NCBI RefSeq assembly: GCF_965363235.1
Contig: NC_134839.1
Span: 75,541,410 to 75,605,409 of the forward strand
Direction: 5' to 3'
Length of the DNA stretch: 64,000 bases
Source of the DNA: Mytilus galloprovincialis
Lineage: Eukaryota; Mollusca; Bivalvia; Mytilida; Mytilidae
Under the pieces are notes generated by a model that worked only from the letters and a program-made list of their open reading frames with translations, was not told the DNA's origin and did not search any database. Shown here one piece after another: positions 11,246 through 21,449 of this stretch. The position numbers were made by a program, and so were the translations under genes. Each line of letters starts with the position of its first letter. Within the stretch, counting starts at the first letter, position 1.

Positions 11246-11405
11246 AATAATTCATGAAAGCCATAGATTTGTTGGAAATTTACACATGGCCTGGGCCGTA
11301 ATATTCGAATTTTATCTTGAGCGTTAGCGAGGGATAAATTAACGAATATCACGGCGCAGGCCATGTGTAAATTTACAACAAATCTATGGCTTTCATGAAT
11401 TATTT
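11246..11405. repeat. Inverted repeat / foldback with 48-bp arms
   Basis: Left arm AATAATTCATGAAAGCCATA... to CATGGCCTG pairs with right arm CAGGCCATG... to TATGGCTTTCATGAATTATT, with a spacer of about 65 bases rich in AATATTCG/CGAATATC words that are themselves complementary. Lies in gene A intron 3. Probably a foldback MITE. Confidence 0.85.
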
Positions 11406-12224
11406 CGATTCTAATAGGACAAATAAGTTCATTCAAATACTTAAGCAAGGATGGGTATGCCGTGTGTGTAGCTGTTCTTTTTTTACTCCTTGGTAGATAT
11501 AAAGCTCAAATATTCTCATAAATCTTTAGCTTGAATTGATTATTTCGTTAATAACCGCTAGAAAAATTGTGTTTAATTCTCACTGAACCCATACTGCAAC
11601 TTTAACTAGTTTATTGATAGCTTTTAACATCGTAACATCAAGCTTATGTTCACCCCTTAATGAACCCCTGATTGTGGAGGAAGTGTTCCATGATGAAATT
11701 GACATTGCACAAAATATAGCTGTGTTACTATATTTAGGAAATAAACACAACTAGTTGCAGTATACCAATTCTTTTTATTAAGCATACGAATACATGAATA
11801 AGAATAAAAGTTCTTTTTTCTTTTGTCTTATCACAATTTCTATTACAAAAAAATCTGCAATGCGCTTGTAAATAGGTTCAAATACATGTGGATTTACGTG
11901 GGAGGTATATTGTAACATCAATTATTCTGTATATCTCTGAGTCTGCACTAAGTATAGATATATCGAGAATTTTCACAAAGTGTTGTTTACAAAACGAAAG
12001 AAGCACGTCTTACTAGAAGTTTTCGTTTTTTTAACATCTTTACTTAATTTAATAGGGTTATATCTCGTCTCTCTATTTTCAATATAAACCAGCTGTAATA
12101 AGTGTTGGGTTTGACTATAAATTTTCACTTCTGTTATGAACTATGAACAACAAAATTATTTAGTTTGTAAACACTATTTCCGTTCTCTTTTTCCTTAGTT
12201 CTTTATTCATCATTATAAAGTGAT

Positions 12225-12673
12225 ATTAGAATCATATTCAAAACAGTGTGGCTGTGGCCATTGATTGACGACCTTAATTATCCCATTGACTGGGACAGAT
12301 TAGGTGAACGTTTGTCTGTAACGACCACTGCTCACTACTTACTTATTATAGAATTTAAACTGTGGGGTAACCAAAGGTTCTTAACGCCTTCAATAATAAA
12401 ATAATTCGAAAAATTAATCAGGAATAACCTTTATGTTTTGATTTATATTATTGATATAAATCATAACATCGTGTTATTCCTGATTAATTTTTCGAATAAC
12501 TTCATTTAGGTGTTGAGAACCTTTGGTGACCCCACAGTTTAAGTGTCTTTAACAAGTACATAGTGAGCAGTGGTCGTTACAGACAAACGTTCACATAATC
12601 TGTCCCAGTCAATGGGATAATCTAGGTCGTCAATCAATGGCCACAGCCACACTGTTTTGAATATGATTCTAAT
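12225..12673. repeat. Long foldback element, 449 bp, arms of about 210 bp
   Basis: Almost the whole 449 bp is a near-perfect inverted repeat. ATTAGAATCATATTCA at the left end is matched by TGAATATGATTCTAAT at the right. The centre lies near 12450, around TTTGATTTATATTATTGATA. Inner words such as GGCCATTGATTGACGACC and GGTCGTCAATCAATGGCC confirm pairing along the arms, with only scattered differences. Lies in gene A intron 3. Confidence 0.9.
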
Positions 12674-12714
12674 CGCTCGATAATTGTTTTCCCCTGTTGT
12701 CTAAATCGACATTT

Positions 12715-12793
12715 ATGAATAAAGAAGAACAACGCGAGGAAGTCGGTGATGATGTTTCTCATCGAGATATCATGAAGGCAGTCAAAGAAGAAG
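12715..12793 (+). CDS. Putative plus-strand first exon (unknown gene)
   Basis: ATG at 12715 starts 26 codons of charged sequence (MNKEEQREEVGDDVSHRD then IMKAVKEE), followed by G/GTATAT, a usable donor in phase 1. It lies 40 bases beyond the long foldback. A possible partner exon in compatible phase is at 13635-13705. I do not recognise the protein. It is antisense to gene A intron 3. It may be chance. Confidence 0.2.
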
Positions 12794-13159
12794 GTATATT
12801 ATTTTTAAATTATGCAAAGAATACTCCGATTTAAAATATGGTTTTCACAGCTCAGCTCAGCTTTGTCATTTAAACGGTTAAAAATAGAGGTTTTCAAGAG
12901 CCTGAGTTGTTCACCTGTTATTTTGTTGCTTAAATCTTTTATCAATGATTATTTTTGCTTTTCAATATATATATATAAATGAGTGGCTTAAAAATGCCAT
13001 TTGAATGTTCATTGTATCTGTCATATTTTCTTCAAAAGCAAATAAATGCATTTTTTCACATATGTTCCATTTTAGCCATAGTGTCTAGATCTATGACTCT
13101 TGACGTACAAGGAAATAAAAATACAAAATTTATACTAGATTCATTTGAGAAGATTTTTA

Positions 13160-13490
13160 AAGTTAAAAAACATAAACAACTTTTGTAAAATTGTCCTGAA
13201 AGGGCAAAAACTCCATCAGGGGTCAATGGACGATTTTGGTCATATAAAAACTTTTTTGTAGATCTTACTTAAAGTTTGCTGAACATTTTTGCTGTTTACA
13301 GTTTATCTTTATCTTCAATATTAAGATAATAACCAAAAACTTTCAAATTTTCTTTAAATAACCAATAAGGTGACAGCAACCCAACAATGGGTTGTTCGGT
13401 TTGTCTGAAAATTTCACTGCTGATAGATCTTGACCTTTTGAACATGTTTATCTCATGTCAGATTTGCTCTAAATGCCTTTTTTTTTAGGA
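13160..13490 (-). repeat. Interspersed repeat R5 (reverse copy)
   Basis: Contains, on the minus strand, GAGCAAATCTGACATGAG, the AACCCATTGTTGGGTTGCTG word and AAACTGTAAACAGC. The same family is on the plus strand at 21450-22290. I recognise it as a frequent bivalve repeat. Confidence 0.7.
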
Positions 13491-13634
13491 ATTTTCATTT
13501 GTGTTAATCAAAGCACATTATACATTCCGTTCTACTAATAAATCTCTTAGCTGTTCACGCATGAGAGAACTCTTCATAGAATTTTTCTCCGTTGGTAAGG
13601 GATATTTATTCTTACGGCTTGCATAGTTTGAGAG

Positions 13635-13705
13635 ATGGTGGTGCAACAGCGACAGTCAATTTAGGATTAGGAAATAGACTTTTTAAACGCCACGGCCGAT
13701 TTAAG
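13635..13705 (+). CDS. Putative second plus-strand exon (unknown)
   Basis: After GAG/AG the sequence encodes DGGATATVNLGLGNRLFKRH then GRFK and ends at AAG/GTAACA. Its 5' phase fits the exon at 12793, and the frame is open for 30 codons upstream as well. The acceptor is poor in pyrimidines and the sequence matches no family I know, so this is weak support only. Confidence 0.18.
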
Positions 13706-14234
13706 GTAACAGGTACGTAAATGGGTTGGCCGGTGATTTTTAAAAGAAATTGTATACACGTAGAACTTTTAAAAAGATAATGAAAAATCGAAAAATTAAA
13801 GTTGGTAACCTATCTAATTTCCGAGTTTCAGACATTTGAAAATGGTAAGGAAACAACGTATTAGACATAACGTCAAATTTACATCAAAAATAAGAAATTT
13901 CAAGCTTTATTTATTCTGCAGTTTAAACCAATCCTACGATTTTTCTATAAAAATTAAATGTTTTAAAGGTATTATTTTCCTTTCTTTTGATATATAATTT
14001 TCATGAGGTTACTGAACTCCCTTTTTATATATCAGCCGTTGAAAGGGGTTTGCTGACGGGAAAAAAGAGAAAAAAAAATCATGACGTCGACGAGGGGATT
14101 ACGCAACGTCAAGGCTATATAAGCAGAATTGTCAAGACCACAACCGCATCATTATATTTTTTTTCGCTATACTAATGCGATATAGAACATAGTATCCTGT
14201 CTAAAAAGAAAGATTTTAAATAAAAGTTATGTAA

Positions 14235-14858
14235 GGGCATACGATACAGTTACAGAGGAGGTAATGACGTTGCTAGTACGTAAAATGTTATTTTCGCGAC
14301 GTCAAACTGTGACATATCGGGGAAAAGATGCATTTTTCGACTGATTTTTATCATTCAAACTAATTTAATTTGAAAACGAGTGCATGGACCACTATTTTTT
14401 AAAACGACATTTTGTTTCATTTTGCAGGGAGATTATGTGGACCAAATTTTATAAAACTGTAAATAGTGCAATTTTTTTTAATTTTGATAAATATACAGCA
14501 AAAAAAGACGTTTTATTTTTTCAATTCATGACCATTTGATAAATATGAGTTATTTCTGAATAAACAGTGCATACATTTTTAGGATACTTATAAAATACAG
14601 AAATTACAAATTATTTAACAAAAAAAAATTTGTGTTTATCTTTTAAAACAAAAAAGTTATGTCTTTCTTTCGAAAGAAAAATACGGCCACAAATCCGAAT
14701 TTTGAGCAAATATACAAAATTTCGACCTCATTTAACTCAAAAAATAGCACATGAAGGTATATTTTTTATTACATATTTGATTTAATCAGGCAAAAAATAG
14801 CCTATATGGAAATTTTCATCAAACTGTAAATACGGGATCAAAACTGTATCGTATGCCC
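14235..14858. mobile_element. MITE with TAA target duplication (Harbinger-like)
   Basis: Terminal inverted repeats GGGCATACGATACAGTT and AACTGTATCGTATGCCC, exact over 17 bp, flanked by TAA on both sides (14232-14234, 14859-14861). Length is 624 bp with no transposase frame. The TAA site fits the TWA target of PIF/Harbinger elements. Confidence 0.8.
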
Positions 14859-14929
14859 TAAATTCCGATTTCTCAAAAGAATGTTACGCGAAAGACATGT
14901 TAAATCTCCTTTCCTTGTTTCGAAAAATG

Positions 14930-15190
14930 TAGGGGTTTGACATTTAACTCTTCCAAAATATAAATTTTTAATTATGAAAAAGCAAAGTCACAAAAATACT
15001 AAACTCAGCGGAAAATCTTATTGGAAAGTCCATAAAAACATGCCAAAATCAAATGACAAAACACATCAAAAATGAATTGACAACAACTGTCATATTCCTG
15101 ACTTGGTACCGGCATTTTCAAATGTAGAAAATGGTGGATTAAACCTGGCTTTAAAGCCGCCGGCTAAACCTTTCACTTTGACGATTTATT
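14930..15190 (+). repeat. Interspersed mussel repeat (CTGACTTGGTACCGGCATTT family)
   Basis: Contains CAACAACTGTCATATTCCTG, GACTTGGTACCGGCATTTTC, GAAAATGGTGGATTAAACC and GGCTAAACC. A diverged relative with GTGGTGGAATGAACCTGG is at 59790-59890. The short frame over it is not a host gene. Confidence 0.65.
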
Positions 15191-15644
15191 GTTTTATATC
15201 TATATCTCGTCTTTTGGTTTCAATAGCGGCGGTGTCGTTCGGCTATCTACATTATATACGTTTTATTTCATTTTATTTCATTTTATTCATTTTATGCATA
15301 TTATACAGACTTTCTCCTTGCTTGGAATTCACTATCCTTTTTACTTAAATGTATTTAGTCATACAAGGAACGTTGTCATCGGGAGAAATGTAAAACCACA
15401 TGCACTGAGGACTTTCTTACAATATATGTAAGCATGCATTGGTTCAATTATTTCATTAACATTACAATTACCTGCAACTTGTTACAAATGATTTTAGAGC
15501 TTTTCAGTGTCTCAGAAAATAGCTGAGAATTCAAGCGAGATTTGTATGTTTCAGTTATAGATCAGCCTTATATTATTATCATTTAGATTGGCAAAAACTG
15601 ATTAATCTAAACATAATGTGATATTTTGAATTAATTTGTTTTTT

Positions 15645-15855
15645 TTGTGTGTTTTAACGCCACTTTTGAGCTATTCTTGCGTGGCGACCAGTTTTTATTG
15701 GTGGAGGAAGCCGGAGTGCACGGAGAAAACCACCGACCTTCGATAGGAACACGGACAATTAAGATTGGAGGAGTCGAGTGCATCCGTACGAGCGAGGTTC
15801 GACTCACAACCTCAGTGTTGACTAGTTAGTGATAATAGTAGTAACTACTTCGACC
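15645..15855 (+). repeat. SINE-like repeat with a tRNA B-box-like word
   Basis: Contains TTTTAACGCCACTTTTGAGC, GCGTGGCGACCAGTTTTTAT, GGAGAAAACCACCGACCTTC and GAGGTTCGACTCACAACCTC, the last resembling a pol III B box. I recognise it as a conserved bivalve repeat. The 60-codon frame across it is incidental. Confidence 0.65.
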
Positions 15856-15869
15856 ATTTTGCCACCGAA

Positions 15870-16141
15870 TGCCCCGAAATATTTGCGCCTGTCCCAAGTC
15901 AGGAGCCTCTGGCCTTTGTTAGTCTGGTATGATTTTTAATTTTAGTTTCTTTTGTATAATTCGGAGTTTAGTATGACGTCCATTATTACTGAAATAGTAT
16001 GCATATTTGTTTAGGGGCCAGCTGAATGACGCCTCCGAGTGCGAGAGTTTCTTGCTACATTGAAGACCATTGGTGGCCTTTGGCTGTTGTCTGCTCTTTG
16101 GTCGGGTTGTTTATTTCATTTCCACTCTCAATTTTATTATA
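15870..16141 (+). repeat. Penelope-like tail (copy 4)
   Basis: Longer tail copy with TTGCGCCTGTCCCAAGTCAG, GAGCCTCTGGCCTTTG, GACGCCTCCGAGTGCG, and ending CTCAATTTTATTA. It ends only about 12 bases from the exon 3 donor of gene A, on the intronic side. Confidence 0.8.
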
Positions 16142-16152
16142 GTTTGTCATAC

Positions 16153-16332
16153 CGAATATTTAAGACTTTGTTCTTTGTCCACACTTCCTTTATCAAAATG
16201 TAATACTAGTCTGTCATCTTTGCTAGTAGATATAGTTGTTCCATAAGGGTAAATAACATTTTTCATTGTCCTTGGTCCCACAATTATTCCAAAACTGTTC
16301 AGGCGATCGCAGGAAAATTCAACATATCCATT
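16153..16332 (-). CDS. Gene A exon 3 (end of first ZU5-like module, start of second)
   Basis: Sixty codons, phase 0 at both ends, acceptor TTCTTCAG and donor TCG/GTATGA. It begins NGYVEFSCDRLNSFGIIV and continues to DDRLVLHFDKGSVDKEQS. The first part resembles the late ZU5 strand where PIDD1-type proteins self-cleave between Phe and Ser. Here Phe-Ser is present but the usual preceding His is Glu, so cleavage is uncertain. The second part resembles the ZU5 'IPPGAI' loop. Gene B's matching exon is also exactly 60 codons. Confidence 0.7.
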
Positions 16333-16883
16333 CTGAAGAAAAAGATAATTGAAGACAAACAATACATACCATACATCAAAAAAATTATCTTGTGCAGTGT
16401 TTCCTTATTTCAGAAGTTAGACACTAAAAATGGCACGAACTTATTCGGTATGTAAATTATATTCCTGAATTCTGCACTGAAGCAAAATAAATGATTACAA
16501 TGGCAAAAAGCTTTATTTAAATGCAAATTTATTCAGCATTTATTTAATGTTACTAAAATAGCTTTCAATAACCATTGGTGTTATTTCAGAATAGATAGGA
16601 AAGACCATTGTTTCTTGAATTTATTTACATCAAATGCATACATATTCAATTGTTCACAAAATTCACGTTATGGAAGATTGATAGGGATTCTTATGTGTAT
16701 GTAATTTTTCGAATTATATCCACTAGTATTATTGAAACTGTACTAAAATCATAATACTATTAACCCATGTCCTTTCCGTTATCGGTTGGATCAAATCATT
16801 AATTTATGATGAAATAAAGGGAACCAGAGTCAACCAGTTTAGTATGCGTCTTCAATTTATTCCAAAATAATTATCTTATGCTA

Positions 16884-17178
16884 AACAAGAATGTGTCCCA
16901 AGTACACGGATGCCCCACTCGCACTATCATTTTCTATGTTCAGTGGACCGTGAAATTGGGGTCAAAACTTTAATTTGGAATTAAAATTAGAAAGATCATA
17001 TCATAGGGAACATGTGTACTAAGTTTCAAGTTGATTAGACTTCAACTTCTTCAAAAACTACCTTGACCAAAAACTTTAACCTGAAGCGAACGGACGAACG
17101 GACGCACAGACGGACGGACGAACGGAGGCACAGACCAGAAAACATAATGCCCCTTTACTATCGTAGGTGGGGCATAAA
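16884..17178 (+). repeat. Interspersed repeat R3 (ATGCCCCACT...GTGGGGCAT), copy 1
   Basis: Starts AACAAGAATGTGTCC, then ACACGGATGCCCCACTCG, has an ACGGACGAACGGACG microsatellite core and ends TATCGTAGGTGGGGCATAAA. The ATGCCCCAC and GTGGGGCAT ends are short inverted repeats. In gene A intron 2. Confidence 0.8.
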
Positions 17179-17344
17179 AATCAAAACTTTAAGTTAAATT
17201 AATGATAAAATGAAAGGCCTTGGCTCTGAAATGTAGTCAATTATTTATCTTAAATTGTCATATTTATATGATTTCATAAATGTTTCGAAAGTGACTATCG
17301 TTAATGTTCGAATATATACACTTTTATATCAAATTATTGTTAAA

Positions 17345-17836
17345 ACAAGAATGTGTCCATAGTACACGGCTGCCCCACTCGCACTGTCATTTTCCATCTT
17401 CAGTGGACAGTGAAATTGGGGTCAAAACTTTAATTTGGCATTTAAATTAGAAAGATTATATTATAGGAAACATGTGTACTAAGTTTCAAGTTGATTGGAC
17501 TTCAACTTCATCAAAAACTACCTTGACCAAAACTTTAACCTGAACTTTGCACTATCATTTTCTATGTTCAGTGGACCGTGAAATTGGTGTCAAAACTTTA
17601 ATTTGGCATTTAAATTAGAAAGATCATATCATAGGTAATATGTGTACTAAGTTTAAAGTTGATTGGACTTCAACTTCATCAAAAACTACCATGACCAAAA
17701 ACTTTAACCTGAAGCAGGACGAACGGACACACGGACGAATGAACGGACGAACGAACAGACAGACAGACAGACGGACGAACAGACGTATAGACCAGACAAC
17801 ATAATGCCCTCTACTATCGTAGGTGGGGCATAAAAA
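17345..17836 (+). repeat. Interspersed repeat R3, copy 2 with internal duplication
   Basis: Same family as 16884-17178. About 170 bases are repeated internally, with GCACTATCATTTTC to GACTTCAACTTCATC appearing twice, and the GACAGACAGACGGACG core is expanded. Ends GTAGGTGGGGCATAAA. Confidence 0.8.
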
Positions 17837-18136
17837 TTTGTTAGTTTTGATAGACGAATTTAGTGCGTTTTGTCCACACGCAATTTTGTCAATTGGGACT
17901 AACTATCTAAGATTATCCACCACTTTGCCATAGTTAAGCATTATCAAATAATCGCGGACAGTTCGAGCTTTATATCTAGAGTATATTTTTCATTTGGAAA
18001 TCCCATTTTGTTGCATCAATATTACGAATTTTGTCTTCATAAATACAGAAAATGCATAGCACTGTCTTATTAGCATACTTAATTATTTCTTAAATATATC
18101 GACATTAATAACAAACTAATGAAAGAATAAAATCAC

Positions 18137-18731
18137 CTTTAATTATGCTTTTATAGCCTTCCAAGTGTCTCCACACTCTATCCATGCCCAAAAAGTATTT
18201 ATATCTTGGTCGTTAAGTTGAACTCCCGTGTCTCCAACCGGGACTTGGAAATGAACTTTCCCACTATATTCATCAACTAAGGAAAATATACACCTTTTTC
18301 TCTGAGTGAGTTTCTTTTCTTTCGAATTGATGAGTTTTGAAATATTCAAAGAATTTGTTGGTGTATATAATTTAAATATATTTGTCACAAATTTGACATT
18401 GGATACGTTTTTGGGTGGTTTTAAGCTTTCATTTCGCTCTTCGGTTGTCCAAATAGATGTTTTATAATGTTCTAAAGCTCTAGACAAATCTGTTGATGTT
18501 TTTAATTTGACACCATTGCCAACGTCAACATATTGAAATTGTTCGTTCTTATTAGCGTCTTCCTCTTCGGAACTAGTATAATAGTCCTGTAAACAGTCTT
18601 CTGAATCTGTATCAAAGATTTCATCAGAGTATGTTTCAATACTGGGTGTTTCACTGGAAGCATCGTCAGGACTGTCGACGACTTCCACTTCATCCTTAAC
18701 ATCTTCCCCATCTTCTTCTTCAGGTATTGAT
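18137..18731 (-). CDS. Gene A exon 2 (acidic region and first ZU5-like module)
   Basis: The acceptor is ATTTTCAG and the first base completes a Pro codon. The exon then carries 198 codons: an acidic stretch (about 50 residues rich in D, E and S) and a region matching gene B exon 1. Shared motifs are the GNGV/GNDV turn, TTEERNESLK against TADEKNNSLK, and FWAWIECGDTWK against AFAWINDGLVWK. The donor is AAG/GTGATT, phase 0, at the same place as gene B's AAG/GTAAAT. The third-last codon before the donor is TAA (18145-18143), where gene B has ACG. No alternative upstream GT in frame is convincing. Confidence 0.7.
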
Positions 18732-20748
18732 CTGAAAATATTCCAACTTCATTCATCTCTGGTAATACCATTGCAAATCAATTGTGCTTTTTCAACAAGC
18801 GAATAAGGTACACAAAGTTTTATATTAAGTGTAGAGGAAATTGTACTCCAGTGCTCGTAATGAGGTTTAAATATACGATTGCTAGTTTGATTGCAATTTT
18901 GGGAAATCTCCGAAAGAGTTTAAGACTCGCATTAGAAAATATATACGTAGCAACTTCTTTTTTGGAATACTATTTAGTACATTAACGTTAAATGCCGATA
19001 CATAGATGGTGTATCTGCAATAAATTAATCAAAATTTGATTACTATAATGAGCTTTTCTTGCCCATCGAAACTGGATACATGTACCATAGAGACATAAAT
19101 GTCTTTCATATGATACGACATTGAAAAACTTACGTTTTCATTTACGATTTCTTGATAAATAGTTGCTGCTCTCTAGGAACCATTGAACCATGGATTTCTA
19201 GAGAGTACATTTGAAATACTTCCCTCGGAAATTTAATAGGCGCATTCATGAGTTGCCTGACGGGTATGTCATATCCGTGCCACAGATGATCACTAATATC
19301 CTCCAATTGTCTTTGCTAAGTTTACATTGACAACATACTTAAAATGCGAAACACGATGAGTGCCATTCGTTAAACAGGATAGGACTATCCTTCCAGAGCA
19401 CCTGACATTTCCAACGGTTTATAAGGGTTATTTGTGGTGCTCTGTAACTTGCTGAGATCAGTCTCTAGTTGTTCTGTAATGTTTTGTAGACCGTGTTTGT
19501 TTGTCGGTCGCTTTTCGTTTCTTGTCACATTTTTGTTGGTCTCTCTTTGATCTATTAGTTCTGATTCTAACTTTGGTACTTTCTCCCACTTTTCAATAAA
19601 CTAAAGATTTTATGCGTGGGATTGAATGAAGTAATTTCCCTGAAAATTTCAGGCCTACAATGATTTGGAGAGGCATTGAGCAATCCTTTAACATTGTGAA
19701 CTAGGATAAAATTGATGATGATAAAAACATTTATTTATTGATCTTGTATTGCTTATTGAATTAATTGTCTACATTTCTCTCTATCTTGTTTTTCCCAAAA
19801 CACAAAAAAGATGGAAAATAATCGTCATTTAAGGGCAATCACGTCAAACCTATAAAGAATCCACAAATGAAAACGGCAAAACCAGGTTTAATTTAGAACT
19901 TTTGTAACATAAGGAAGTGCCTGTACTAAGTTAGGAATATGATATTTGTTTTCTTTTCGTTTGTAGTGTTTGAGCTTTTGATTTTACCATTTGATAAGGA
20001 ACTTTTCCGTTTTGAATTGTCATTTAAGATCCTGCCATTTTATTTAGTCGTGGATATTATTTTGCTGATAATCTTTTATTCTTTAAGTATGTATCTATCT
20101 ATCTATAGTTTTCAAAATCTCGACAAAAACTCGAAACATGATTAAAATCGTCAAGGGACAATAAATTTAAAAAGGGACTTTTTTTGACAGTTTTGGATTT
20201 TTGGTAAATATTGCGAATCTCATATTTTTTTTTTAAATTCTAACATCTATCTATCTATTTCCCTTTTCAAGATAAAAGGCAAAATAGGGGGAGAGGTCGT
20301 GATTTTAGAACAATTACTCGTTGTTTTTTTTTTTTTTTTGATAATAACAATAACTCGTAATATAATGATGTTATAGCCATGTTGAAAATGTTGTTTGGCA
20401 GGCGGTTTCACCGTCCGGATATATTTTTTAACTAGATAGACCAATGCCAATTGTGGATAAATTTGGTTAAAATTTGGTTATTGAGCCAATTAGTTGAAGA
20501 GGAGAAGATATCTGTGAAAGTTAACGGACGACTCAGAAGGACCATGGACGTCAAGTGATGAGAAACGATCACTTGTCCCTTTAGCTAAATCTTATATTAA
20601 TTATATAATTACTAGTAGTATCATTTCATTATCATTCTTGACGGCAAACTGAATATAATTCACATTATGCAATTCGAAACACTAGTACCGAGAAAGCAGG
20701 ATTTTTATAACACACACTCATATATATATATATATATATAAAACTTAC
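18732..20748 (-). other. Gene A intron 1
   Basis: About 2 kb between two well-phased exons. It holds repeat-like sequence near 19370-19560 (CTATCCTTCCAGAGCACCTG and TGTTCTGTAATGTTTTG words) and near 19905-20060 (GGAAGTGCCTGTACTAAG), both of kinds seen across mussel sequence. A TA microsatellite at 20718-20740 abuts exon 1. Confidence 0.5.
20718..20740. repeat. (TA)n microsatellite
   Basis: An uninterrupted TA run just downstream of the gene A exon 1 donor on the minus strand. Confidence 0.85.
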
Positions 20749-20858
20749 GGTGCCACCATATACGGCAAACCTGGTTCTATCGGGTCAAGATTTCCTGGGA
20801 CAATATTTCTTGGTGATCTTACAATTTGTCCGGGGTTTCTAGGGAAACCCTCTGCCAT
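20749..20858 (-). CDS. Gene A exon 1 (start codon exon)
   Basis: ATG at 20858 opens 36 codons (MAEGFPRNPGQIVRS onward) and ends in a strong ACC/GTAAGT donor, leaving two bases (CC). The next exon supplies A, giving CCA and reading on into SIPEEEDGEDVK. A CTGCAG lies just upstream of the ATG and could be an acceptor if there is a separate 5' UTR exon. The exon is short, Pro-rich and has no counterpart upstream of gene B. Confidence 0.65.
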
Positions 20859-20869
20859 TCTCCTGCAGT

Positions 20870-21440
20870 AAAACCATAAACAAATACAGACTGTCACATT
20901 ACTAACTTAAACAAATGAGATTTTATTACGTATATACGTAGTAGATAATATGAAAGTTTTTATGTTAATTGATCCGCATTATTGAAACCTTTTCTCTATA
21001 TCGAATTGTTTTTTAAAGTTTGTTTACCTTGAGCGACTTTTTATTTTTGAAAAGAAGATTCGCCATATTGCACATTTTATTGTGCTGAGAACTCTTCGGG
21101 ATATATTAAATGTCTACATGTAAATTTGCATTTGATTTAGATTGCTGATAATAATTTCAAATAAACAATATAGGATGACAACTTCCTCCACAATCTAGAT
21201 AGGGATTGGGGATTTACGTTAGAATCATGATAAGTTTTAAGGAAATTTGCCTGCATTCATGTTAGAGTAAACAAACCCTTCTATCTTGCATTTACAGTAA
21301 TGCCAAGGTAGAAACAAACACCCCCCTTGTATTAAACTTCTTTTGGGCATAAACATATTTTGAAGTGCATAATCTTTACATATTTTTCAGTGTAGTTTGT
21401 CTATTTTTTTTTATAATTTTGACCTTTTTTTTTCGACTAC
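20870..21440. other. Region upstream of gene A, no feature assigned
   Basis: AT-rich sequence that would contain the gene A promoter if exon 1 is the true first exon. No convincing TATA or initiator can be singled out. Confidence 0.4.
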
Positions 21441-21449
21441 TGGGATTTT

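Larger units (their letters stand above)
9332..20858 (-). pseudogene. Gene A: ZU5-ZU5-UPA-like gene, five exons, premature stop
   Basis: Five minus-strand exons join in phase: 20858-20749, 18731-18137, 16332-16153, 10998-10718 and 9911-9332. The total is 1746 nt, or 582 codons including the stop. It aligns exon by exon with gene B (equal length for the third exon, same phases). The layout is an acidic Ser/Asp/Glu-rich N-terminus (about residues 38-85), a first ZU5-like module ending in the strand VEFSCDRLNSFGIIV, a second ZU5-like module (LVLHFDKGSV, FRKPISL) and a UPA-like module. Known ZU5-UPA proteins (PIDD1, ankyrin, UNC5, FIIND) act in scaffolding or autoproteolytic signalling. No death domain, transmembrane segment or signal peptide is seen. 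An in-frame TAA lies at codon 233. The family assignment is inference; gene structure is well supported. Confidence 0.65.

Noticed and set aside
15647-15829. 60-codon frame with GENHRPSIGTRTIKIGG
   Set aside because: It lies wholly inside a conserved bivalve SINE-like repeat.
15645-15855. A functional tRNA gene at the B-box-like word
   Set aside because: No cloverleaf, acceptor stem or A box can be formed around it; it fits a SINE-like repeat better.
17080-17830. CRISPR-like regularly spaced repeats in the ACGGACGAACGG tracts
   Set aside because: These are microsatellite cores of the R3 repeat with no unique spacers, and the sequence is eukaryotic.
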